Origin: Lutibacter sp.
GTDB lineage: Bacteria; Bacteroidota; Bacteroidia; Flavobacteriales; Flavobacteriaceae
Direction of reading: 5' to 3'
Length of the DNA stretch: 39,534 bases
Assembly (NCBI GenBank): GCA_002733665.1
Contig: NVWM01000034.1
Location: forward strand, 1-39,534
Shown here: positions 18,477 to 26,978 of the stretch, piece after piece
Numbering within the stretch: the first letter of the stretch is position 1
Layout of the letters: every line of letters begins with the position of its first letter
Made by a program: the position numbers and the translations under genes
Notes under the pieces: model-generated
Database searches by the model: none
The model's input: only the letters and a program-made list of their open reading frames with translations
Told to the model about the DNA's origin: nothing

Positions 18477-20339
18477 TTAATCCTTACTACGTCTATTTCC
18501 GCTATTGCTTCTATCTCTACCAAATTTCTTTTGAAATCCTCCTCCAGAATCTTTGTTTCCTCTATCTCTGTCAAAACTTTTCTTTTTACGATCTCCACCG
18601 CCACCGCCTCCACGATGATCTCTTCCGCCACCACTGCTACGACGTCTTCCTCCACCACCTCCGCGGTTTCCAGCACGTTTCTTTTCAGTAATTTCTACAT
18701 TTACACCTCTACCTTCAAATTCTATATTGCTATCTCTAGTAAATGCTGCTAACGTTTCTTGTGTAAAGTTTTTATCTAATTCAAAGAATGAAAAAGTATC
18801 TAATATTTCTATTTGACCTATTTCAATATTCTTGCTAATCTTTTGGTCGTTTATCAAACCAATAAGACGTGCAGGATTTAATTTGTCTTTTCTTCCTATA
18901 TTAATAAAGAAACGAGACATGTTTTCATCATCTCTTCTTTTACCTCTTGAATCTCCTCTATCACCTCTATCACCTCTTTCTCCTCTATCTCTATCGCGAC
19001 TATTACTTCTGCTTAAATCATTTAAATCACCAGCATTAGCATAATATTTTAAGAAACTATTAAATTCAAGAGATACAAATTTTTTGATCAACTCTTCTCT
19101 ATCTAAATCTTCTAATTTTTCTAGTATAGCAGGCAAATGCTCACCAATTTGGCTTTCATTTACTTCAGTATCTTTTACTTTGTCAATTAATTTTAATAAT
19201 TGTTTTTTCAAAATTTCCTTTCCGTCAGGAACTTGCATTTGAACAAACTTTTTACCAATTATTCTTTCTATTGGACCTAATTTTCTTCTTTCTCCTGGTG
19301 AAACGATAGCAATAGAAATACCTGTACTTCCTGCTCTACCTGTTCTACCACTTCTATGTGTATAAGATTCTATTTGATCTGGAAGTTTGTAGTTGATAAC
19401 ATGTGTCAAACTATCTACGTCCAATCCACGTGCTGCAACATCAGTAGCAACTAATATTTGTACAGTTTTACTACGGAACTTTCTCATTACAGCATCACGT
19501 TGTGCTTGTGATAATTCACCATGAAGTGAATCGGCACTGTAACCATCTTGAATCAATTTATCTGCAACTTCTTGAGTTTCTCTTCTAGTTCTACAGAAAA
19601 TAATTCCGTAAATATCTGGATTGATATCCGCAATACGTTTTAAAGCAGGATATCTATTTCTATCAGTAACAACATAATATTCATGCGTTACTTGATCTGT
19701 ACCTGAATTACGTTTACCTGCATCAATTTGAGCAGGATCAGTCATATAATTTCTAGCGATTCTATCAACTTCTTTAGGGAACGTTGCAGAAAACAGTAAT
19801 GTTTGTTTTGTGTCTGGTGTTACTTCTAATACTTTATCCAATTCATCTTTGAATCCCATATTCAGCATTTCATCAGCTTCATCTAAAACCAACCATTGTA
19901 CTGAGTCTAAACGTAGTTTTCTACGTTTGATTAAATCTACTGTTCTTCCTGGAGTTCCAACAACAATTTGAACACCTTTGTTTAACGTACGTATTTGTCC
20001 GTTTATATCAGAACCGCCATAAACTGCAGCAACTCTAAACCCTTTCATGTGTTTTGAGAATTCTTCTATATTTCTAGCAATTTGTATTGCTAACTCACGA
20101 GTAGGAGATAGGATAATAGCTTGAACTTCTTTGCTGTTTAAATCTATTTTTTGTAAAATTGGTAAACTAAAAGCAGCAGTCTTACCTGTTCCAGTCTGTG
20201 CAAATGCTTTAAGATCTTGATTTGATGCAATTACCTGTGGCACTGCTTTTTCTTGTATTTCAGTTGGACTTTCATAACCCAATTCTGTTAGAGCCTTAAC
20301 GATTTCTGGTTTAAGACCTAATTCTTCAAATGTTGACAT
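18477..20339 (-). CDS. DEAD-box RNA helicase, DeaD/CsdA type
   Basis: 620 residues. All core motifs are visible: Q motif PTEIQ, motif I AQTGTGKT (47-54), PTRELAIQ, GTPGR, DEAD near 154, SAT, then in the second RecA lobe ATDVAARGLD and HRSGRTGRAG. A low-complexity Arg/Asp/Gly linker (about 447-472) leads to a DbpA-like RNA-binding domain (about 475-545, FINIGRKDKLNPARLIGLIN). The tail from ~550 is Gly/Arg/Lys-rich with RGG-like repeats and is probably a disordered RNA-binding region. Expected roles are ribosome assembly and cold-time RNA remodelling. DbpA itself is shorter and lacks the RGG tail, so DeaD/CsdA is the better fit. Confidence 0.93.
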   Translation of the reverse strand: MSTFEELGLKPEIVKALTELGYESPTEIQEKAVPQVIASNQDLKAFAQTGTGKTAAFSLPILQKIDLNSKEVQAIILSPTRELAIQIARNIEEFSKHMKGFRVAAVYGGSDINGQIRTLNKGVQIVVGTPGRTVDLIKRRKLRLDSVQWLVLDEADEMLNMGFKDELDKVLEVTPDTKQTLLFSATFPKEVDRIARNYMTDPAQIDAGKRNSGTDQVTHEYYVVTDRNRYPALKRIADINPDIYGIIFCRTRRETQEVADKLIQDGYSADSLHGELSQAQRDAVMRKFRSKTVQILVATDVAARGLDVDSLTHVINYKLPDQIESYTHRSGRTGRAGSTGISIAIVSPGERRKLGPIERIIGKKFVQMQVPDGKEILKKQLLKLIDKVKDTEVNESQIGEHLPAILEKLEDLDREELIKKFVSLEFNSFLKYYANAGDLNDLSRSNSRDRDRGERGDRGDRGDSRGKRRDDENMSRFFINIGRKDKLNPARLIGLINDQKISKNIEIGQIEILDTFSFFELDKNFTQETLAAFTRDSNIEFEGRGVNVEITEKKRAGNRGGGGGRRRSSGGGRDHRGGGGGGDRKKKSFDRDRGNKDSGGGFQKKFGRDRSNSGNRRSKD

Positions 20340-20397
20340 TATCTATGTTTAATGATTCACAGATACGCCCGCACCTATAAATCTGATTTTGAGGGTG

Positions 20398-20405
20398 CAA
20401 AAGTA
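20398..20405 (-). promoter_or_regulatory. Bacteroidetes -7 box for the DEAD-box helicase gene
   Basis: The minus strand reads TACTTTTG, an exact TAnnTTTG, about 60 bases before the ATG. The leader contains a GC-richer stretch (20366-20396) compared with the surroundings; this could fold in the 5' leader, but no named element is recognised. Confidence 0.45.
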
Positions 20406-20464
20406 CGCTTTATTTATTTAATAGAACTTTAAAAGTTATTCTATTAAAAACAAAGGCTTAAATT

Positions 20465-21853
20465 CTAGTCATTTTGCTCTAATGCTAAAAGTTGTTTTTC
20501 TAAATACTGCGAGGATAAATAAGTAAAACTGTTCGCTACTATCCCATTTTTATCAATTAATATTGTGCGAGGTTCCATGCTTTTTATGAGTTTGTTACCG
20601 ATACTTTCTTTAGATAAAGTAAACTGGTTTTTTAAAAATTTATTAACTCTTGCATCATTACTTGAAGGGTGCATATTTATACCGACAAACTTAATTGAAG
20701 GATGTTTTTTTTCTAAACCAGTAATTCTTTTTATTAGCATCTTAGAACTCATTATTTCTGGAGACCAAAAGTAAACTACTGACTTTTTATTTTTGATAAT
20801 CGTTTTAAGTCTTGTTTTAGAGTTGTTTAAAGTTAGTAATTCAAAATCTTCTATTGGATGTTGATCTTTACTATTTTTACAATCATTTGCTAAATAATTG
20901 ATTCGTTCTAAGAGTTTTTCGTCTGTGCAATGTTCGTTGAAAATTTGTAACGCAGAATCATTAATGCAACAAGAATTCTTATTCCCTCTAAAATCATTAT
21001 ATATTGCTTGATATAGCAAACGATTTTTAAACTCAGGAATTTTTATTTTAGTTACAATTACATTTAAGATATTTTCTGTAGCAGTTGTTTTTTTAGCACT
21101 TTCTTTATATGAAAGGTTGTATAAATAATTATTCACATAATTGTGATAAGGTGAATAATCTATTAAATCACTATTATTTAAATCGATACCTTTTCTAAAA
21201 TCATAATAAGTTGATGGTAGAGAAGGAAAAGAATCTAATTGAAAACGTTTTTTATGAATAAATGGATATACTTCTTTTTTAATATATATTGGATAATCTA
21301 CAGTTACTTTAGCTAATTCATTAAATTTTTCTGTTAATTCGACTCCAGAACCTTTTAACTGATTGTATATATGCTGGTTTAAAGATGTAATCGTTGCAGT
21401 TTTAGTTAAAAATTCTGTTGGTTTTAAATTGTAATAGGGACCAAATAACTTTCCTTCTTTTTCATTTTGAAGGTATAACGTGATTAAAAAATTGTTTTTT
21501 TCTGCCCCTTTTCCACTAAAAACCAATGATTCATCAAAATCCCATGTGTTTAAACGGATGACAATACTATCTTTAGGTTCAAAATAAATATATTGATATT
21601 CATACCCTTGAGTCACCGATCCGTGTGTAAATGAATATAAGCCTTCTTTAATATAATCTAATCGCTTAGAGAAAGTATTATCTTTGTTTAAATAGATGGT
21701 ATCTAAGGCTTTCTCTCCTTTCATTAAAGTAATGAAGTTGTCCTTAGGGTTTACAATTTGCCCTCCAAAATAGGTAGATGTATCTTCATTTTCAACTGAT
21801 TTACAGCTAATAAAAAGTAATGTTAGGACTGTTATCTTTATGAGGTTTTTCAT
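20465..21853 (-). CDS. Thioredoxin-fold lipoprotein lacking the CxxC motif
   Basis: 462 residues. The signal ends in FISC (Cys17), giving a lipoprotein. Residues ~25-130 look like the N-terminal beta domain of Bacteroidota TlpA-like proteins (GGQIVNPKDNFITL, then DSIVIRLNTWDFDESLVFSGKGAEKN). After a helical middle part, a thioredoxin-like domain starts near 345: KSVVYFWSPEIMSSKM, then IKFVGINMH and PRTILIDKNGIV. In redox-active TlpA/ResA proteins the segment after YFW carries CxxC; here it reads SPEIMSS, with no cysteines, so disulfide exchange at that site is not possible. A structural, binding or peroxiredoxin-unrelated role is more likely. Confidence 0.75.
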   Translation of the reverse strand: MKNLIKITVLTLLFISCKSVENEDTSTYFGGQIVNPKDNFITLMKGEKALDTIYLNKDNTFSKRLDYIKEGLYSFTHGSVTQGYEYQYIYFEPKDSIVIRLNTWDFDESLVFSGKGAEKNNFLITLYLQNEKEGKLFGPYYNLKPTEFLTKTATITSLNQHIYNQLKGSGVELTEKFNELAKVTVDYPIYIKKEVYPFIHKKRFQLDSFPSLPSTYYDFRKGIDLNNSDLIDYSPYHNYVNNYLYNLSYKESAKKTTATENILNVIVTKIKIPEFKNRLLYQAIYNDFRGNKNSCCINDSALQIFNEHCTDEKLLERINYLANDCKNSKDQHPIEDFELLTLNNSKTRLKTIIKNKKSVVYFWSPEIMSSKMLIKRITGLEKKHPSIKFVGINMHPSSNDARVNKFLKNQFTLSKESIGNKLIKSMEPRTILIDKNGIVANSFTYLSSQYLEKQLLALEQND

Positions 21854-22000
21854 CTTAAAATTTATACCAAAATATATATAAACAAATGTACACTTATTGA
21901 GTTCTCATCTTGTTAAACAGATGTTAAAAGTTTATTAATAAATGAAGATGTTATTTAAGTTAAAATGCATGCGTGGTTTATGTAGTGAAAGTCTGTAATT

Positions 22001-23667
<1,667 letters not shown>

Positions 23668-23688
23668 TATTAACTTAATGATTTGCAT

Positions 23689-23729
23689 AAAAAAGAGCCA
23701 GAGAAATTAATTTATCTGGCTCTTTTTTA
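23689..23729 (+). terminator. Terminator of the ABC-F gene
   Basis: AAAAAGAGCCAGA pairs with TCTGGCTCTTTTTT across a 12-base AT-rich loop, followed by T residues. It starts 21 bases after the stop codon. Confidence 0.92.
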
Positions 23730-23798
23730 TGGTTTATAACGCTTGTTTTACTTGACTTTCTATTATTTATTCATAGACTTACATGTAGTGCTATAAAA

Positions 23799-23831
23799 TT
23801 CATTAAAACAAAACTTTATCTTAATTCTTTG
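23799..23831 (+). repeat. 33-base direct repeat, copy 1
   Basis: A 33-base segment starting TTCATTAAAACAAAAC and ending CTTTG recurs at 24242-24274 with two mismatches; the first 26 bases are identical. The copies bracket about 410 bases of non-coding DNA. This copy ends just before the predicted promoter. Confidence 0.8.
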
Positions 23832-23840
23832 TAAGAGCAT

Positions 23841-23870
23841 TTGGAAAATTACACTATTATTATACATTTG
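23841..23870 (+). promoter_or_regulatory. Strong Bacteroidetes-type promoter in the intergenic gap
   Basis: TTG (23841-23843, in a TTTGG context), a 19-base spacer and TACATTTG (23863-23870) match the Bacteroidetes -33/-7 consensus exactly. Transcription would start near 23876, over 420 bases before the next gene, implying a long leader or a separate RNA. Confidence 0.6.
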
Positions 23871-24300
23871 TAGTTATTATTTAAAATAGAATTAACTATT
23901 CTTTATCCCTGAAGAAGAAATTGGAAGAATAGTTTTAAAATAAATTACAATCGTATACTTCAGTAGTTATCTTAATTGATAGTTATTGAAGTTTTTTTTT
24001 GAACATTAATTAATAATAAAAATTTATGAAAGAACATACTACTTGCTTTTCAACAACTTAAAAACGAGATCAAAGTCTCACAGAACTGTCCGAAATAAAA
24101 GTAGAAAAGAGAAGGGATTATCAAAGTTATCGAAATCAAAGTTTCATTACGTATTTAAATCTTATTCTTCTCTTTTGTTATTTCTGATTAATTACTTAAA
24201 TTTATAAAATGTAAACTTAAGTTACCTATCACACGATAAAGTTCATTAAAACAAAACTTTATCTTAACTCGTTGGCAAACATTATAAAAAAAATATAACT
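23871..24300 (+). other. Non-coding gap, possibly a transcribed structured RNA or decayed gene
   Basis: No ORF of useful length lies here. An 11-codon frame starts at ATG 24026 (MKEHTTCFSTT). Perfect 10-base inverted arms AAAAGAGAAG (24105-24114) and CTTCTCTTTT (24167-24176) enclose 52 bases, and ATCAAAGT occurs three times on the same strand (24069, 24120, 24135). Continuing the 11-codon frame past its stop gives about 40 more open codons up to a TGA near 24185, so a decayed small gene is possible. The gap lies downstream of an exact-consensus promoter. Confidence 0.5.
24242..24274 (+). repeat. 33-base direct repeat, copy 2
   Basis: Second copy of the repeat at 23799-23831. Here it is also part of a hairpin: GATAAAGTT (24235-24243) pairs with AACTTTATC (24255-24263). 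It runs into GTTGGCAA (24271-24278), the inverse of which lies just past the MORN gene. Confidence 0.8.
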
Positions 24301-25071
24301 ATGAAAAAAACACTATTATTTATAGCACTAACATTGTTTACCAATCTAATATTTTCACAAGACCGAGAGTATAAAGAATACCATGATAATGGAAATTTAA
24401 AAGAGATAGGTATGCTTAGCCAGTTTGGTAGTAAAGATGGAGAATGGAAGCAATATAATGAAGATGGGAGTTTATTAGGCATAGAAACTTATGATTACCG
24501 TTATGATTACGTGTTACAAAGAAAATCATACTTATATGGCACTCTAGCCTTTCATTTGATAGTATCCGAATTAGGATCATACTCATATGATTTAATAATA
24601 AACGAATACAAAACATATCATTCTGATGGTAGTATTGAGTCTATTGGAAAATTGAAAATAAATGATGCTATAATTGACTCTTTAAAATCTGAAACTATTA
24701 ATAACAAGGTTTATGAAATAGTTGATTACTTATATTTATATAAAACTGGTATTCATTATTATTATAACGAAAATAATAGTTATTTAGGCTTTGAGAATTA
24801 TACTACTGGAGAGGCAAAAGTATATTATAATAAATTTGAAATTGGACAGATAAAATGGGAAGGTAATATGATTAATGGAACTTGGAAGAGTTATTATGAA
24901 AACGGACAGATTTCTCAAATAGGAAACTATAAAAACAATAAAGAATCAGGTGTTTGGAAAGAATACCATAAGAATGGTCAATTAGAATTAATTGGCTCAT
25001 ATGATAACGGAGATGAAATAGGTGTATGGAAAGAATACAATAAAAATGGAGAATTGATTGATACTTATTAG
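24301..25071 (+). CDS. Secreted MORN-repeat protein (YwqK-like)
   Basis: 256 residues with a signal peptide (MKKTLLFIALTLFTNLIFSQ, cleaved about residue 20). Repeats of the MORN_2/YwqK kind, pattern W/Y-K-x-Y-x-x-x-G-x-L/I-x-x-I-G, occur at the start of the mature protein (YKEYHDNGNLKEIG), near 60, near 100, and as three closely spaced copies at the end (WKSYYENGQISQIG, WKEYHKNGQLELIG, WKEYNKNGELIDTY). The middle is less regular. Some relatives are labelled toxin-antitoxin YwqK family antitoxins, but no toxin gene is adjacent and export argues against that reading; a surface or periplasmic binding role is more likely. The gene is bracketed by GTTGGCAA and TTGCCAAC and may be a mobile unit. 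Confidence 0.78.
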   Translation: MKKTLLFIALTLFTNLIFSQDREYKEYHDNGNLKEIGMLSQFGSKDGEWKQYNEDGSLLGIETYDYRYDYVLQRKSYLYGTLAFHLIVSELGSYSYDLIINEYKTYHSDGSIESIGKLKINDAIIDSLKSETINNKVYEIVDYLYLYKTGIHYYYNENNSYLGFENYTTGEAKVYYNKFEIGQIKWEGNMINGTWKSYYENGQISQIGNYKNNKESGVWKEYHKNGQLELIGSYDNGDEIGVWKEYNKNGELIDTY

Positions 25072-25088
25072 TAATTAAAAATAACGAT

Positions 25089-25215
25089 TTGCCAACAACG
25101 TATGAAATTAATTGCTTGGACGAGCATACTTGCGAAAATCCTCGCGGATTTTCTATTCGTTTTGTATTTACTAAATTTGTTACTTAATCAACGCAAGTAA
25201 TCATACACAAAAACG
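25089..25215. repeat. Long imperfect palindrome behind the MORN gene (cassette-end-like)
   Basis: TTGCCAAC (25089-25096) leads into GTATGAAATTAATTGCTTG (25100-25118), which pairs imperfectly with CAACGCAAGTAATCATAC (25189-25206). Inside is a perfect 8-base stem GAAAATCC / GGATTTTC (25134-25141 and 25146-25153) with the loop TCGC. The whole could fold as one large hairpin with internal loops, in the manner of integron attC sites or MITEs. Canonical attC core sites (GTTRRRY) were not found. Confidence 0.65.
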
Positions 25216-25252
25216 ATACATAAAATAACACAATACAGGCAAGTTACGTCTT

Positions 25253-25720
25253 TTAATTTTGTCTTTGCCCCTTAAAATTACCTCGACGCTTTCTCATTTC
25301 CTCCAATATTTTACGACTAAAACCTTTCTCTGCACTATGAAGTTTTAATATTTTTTTCGCTGGCAAAATCGATTTCATGCTTTTATACATAGCCATCTCT
25401 GCATCTTTAAGGTTTTTTTCTATCGCTACAAATTGATTTAGAATTCTTTCAGCTTCAGCGTTAGTCATCGCATCTATACCTCCATTTTTATGTATGCTTC
25501 TACGAAGTTTTCTACTTTCCTCATGTTGACTTCGTATTTTATTTTGGTGTTCATTGTAAACTGGCCAAAAATTTTGCGCTTCTTTTGATGTCAATTCCAA
25601 TTTTTGAGTGATAAAACCAATTTTAAGAGATTTAATATGGTCTTGCTTATCATTTTGCGCAGCTATTTTTGTGTTGACAAGAATAGTCAACATAAAAAAT
25701 GAGAGTAGTAAATGTTTCAT
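25253..25720 (-). CDS. Periplasmic Spy/LTXXQ-like helical protein of an ECF sigma set
   Basis: 155 residues with a signal peptide (to about residue 21, IAAQ). The mature part is almost all charged helix: ITQKLELTSKEAQNFWPVYNEHQNKIR resembles the LTXXQ repeat of Spy/CpxP-like proteins, followed by two or three further helices and a strongly basic tail. Relatives in flavobacteria are labelled sensor of ECF-type sigma factor. It is the last of three genes (sigma factor, anti-sigma, this) with a 10-base gap before it, which suggests it feeds an envelope signal to that system; this role is inferred. Confidence 0.8.
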   Translation of the reverse strand: MKHLLLSFFMLTILVNTKIAAQNDKQDHIKSLKIGFITQKLELTSKEAQNFWPVYNEHQNKIRSQHEESRKLRRSIHKNGGIDAMTNAEAERILNQFVAIEKNLKDAEMAMYKSMKSILPAKKILKLHSAEKGFSRKILEEMRKRRGNFKGQRQN

Positions 25721-25730
25721 TTTTAGTTTT

Positions 25731-26348
25731 TTAATTGGTTAAAATGAGAGATTCAATGTCTATATCGTTTAAGTAGTCCATTAAATTATCATCAGTATAT
25801 TGTTGGTTTAATTCTAAATCTTCAAAATCGGTATCTTCATAAATAGCTGCAATTTGGTATGTGTCTATTTCAAAATCTCCATTTTCAATCCAATTTTCAA
25901 TTTCTGAAATTTCCATTTTCGCAAACAAATCTGTATTGTTATTAGTGCGATTTAGTAATTGTAGCGTAAGGAATAATAGTAATGAAGCCGCTGCTGCAAT
26001 TGGAAGAAATGTTTTTATAAACCGCGTTTTAAAATCAATTACTTTAGTTTCTTTTTGTAATTTTTTAATCACATTGTCTTCTACAGTATCAAAATAGTCT
26101 TTTGGAACAGCAAAAGTATTTTCTTTTTCTTTAGATTTTATGTTGTCAAAAACACGATCTTCAATAGTTGAGAAATAATTTTTTGGAGTTTTAAATGGAG
26201 TTTTCTTATCGAATATATCTTCTGAAAGTCTTGAATATACAGCATTCTCAACAGTTCCGAAATAACCTTTTGGGACCGAGAAGGGACTATTAAGTTGCTG
26301 TAACTCATATAGTTTTGGTGCGATATTTTTAAACTCTTCTGTTGTCAT
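25731..26348 (-). CDS. Putative anti-sigma factor with three PKxYF repeats
   Basis: 205 residues. The cytoplasmic N-terminal part holds three copies of a motif: FSVPKGYFGTVENAV (23-37), FKTPKNYFSTIEDRV (52-66) and FAVPKDYFDTVEDNV (79-93), spaced 29 and 27 residues. A single membrane helix follows (about 111-131), and the remaining acidic ~70 residues should lie in the periplasm. This layout (cytoplasmic sigma-binding part, one helix, periplasmic sensor) and its place 33 bases after an ECF sigma gene support an anti-sigma role. It lacks the zinc-binding HxxxCxxC of ZAS-type anti-sigma factors. The gene ends 10 bases before the Spy-like gene. Confidence 0.78.
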   Translation of the reverse strand: MTTEEFKNIAPKLYELQQLNSPFSVPKGYFGTVENAVYSRLSEDIFDKKTPFKTPKNYFSTIEDRVFDNIKSKEKENTFAVPKDYFDTVEDNVIKKLQKETKVIDFKTRFIKTFLPIAAAASLLLFLTLQLLNRTNNNTDLFAKMEISEIENWIENGDFEIDTYQIAAIYEDTDFEDLELNQQYTDDNLMDYLNDIDIESLILTN

Positions 26349-26381
26349 CCTACTTATAAGACTTTTTTTATTCTCTATGGT

Positions 26382-26924
26382 TTAATGCGATGTTATAATT
26401 TTTTCAATCTTTCTTACAGCATGAAAATAAGATGCTTTTAATGCTCCAACACTAGTTTCTAATATTTCTGACATTTCTGAGTACTTAATTTCGTCAAAAT
26501 ATTTCATATTAAAAACCAATTGCTGTTTTTGTGGCAATGTCGCTATTGCTTTTTGTAGTATTAGTTGAATTTCAGAACCATTGAAATGTACATCTTCTTG
26601 TAATGTACTTGCAAGGTTTTGATGAAATTCGCTAATATCTACATTTCTTTCTTTTGCTCTTTTGTTGATAAATGTGATAGATTCGTTGGTTGCAATACGA
26701 TACATCCAAGAATAAATTTTGCTATCTTCATTAAAGTTTTTAATACTTCTATAAACTTTTATAAAGGTGTTTTGTAGTACGTCATCAGCATCGTCATGTG
26801 AAATAACAATCTTACGGATATGCCAATACAAACGCTCTTTATATTGACTCATCAATACACGAAAGGCTTGCTCTTGTGTTGCAGAATTTTTAAGTTGTCG
26901 TACTAAAGTTTGTTCGTCCACCAA
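26382..26924 (-). CDS. ECF-type RNA polymerase sigma factor
   Basis: 180 residues with sigma region 2 (about 25-90: DDADDVLQNTFIKVYRSI, then SKIYSWMYRIATNESI) and region 4 (about 125-178: LPQKQQLVFNMKYFDEIKYSEMSEIL, then GALKASYFHAVRKIEK), and no region 1 or 3, as in the ECF group. It is the first gene of an operon with an anti-sigma gene and a periplasmic helical protein, so it likely directs an envelope-stress or cell-surface response and its own operon. The target genes cannot be told from the window. Confidence 0.93.
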   Translation of the reverse strand: MVDEQTLVRQLKNSATQEQAFRVLMSQYKERLYWHIRKIVISHDDADDVLQNTFIKVYRSIKNFNEDSKIYSWMYRIATNESITFINKRAKERNVDISEFHQNLASTLQEDVHFNGSEIQLILQKAIATLPQKQQLVFNMKYFDEIKYSEMSEILETSVGALKASYFHAVRKIEKIITSH

Positions 26925-26978
26925 TAGTAGTTTTGTGTTAAGACATCAAAAAGTACAAAAGGTTTAATTCTAATGAAT

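Noticed and set aside
18461..18676. Open frame antisense to the end of the DEAD-box helicase gene, rich in Val, Glu and Ala
   Set aside because: It is the mirror of the Gly/Arg-rich tail, whose codons leave the other frames open; no start context or family.
24301..25071. Toxin-antitoxin system, from the YwqK family label often given to MORN_2 proteins
   Set aside because: The protein has a signal peptide and no partner toxin gene is adjacent.
25089..25215. Call of a true integron attC site
   Set aside because: The canonical core sites RYYYAAC / GTTRRRY were not found and no integrase is in the window; only a cassette-like palindrome is claimed.
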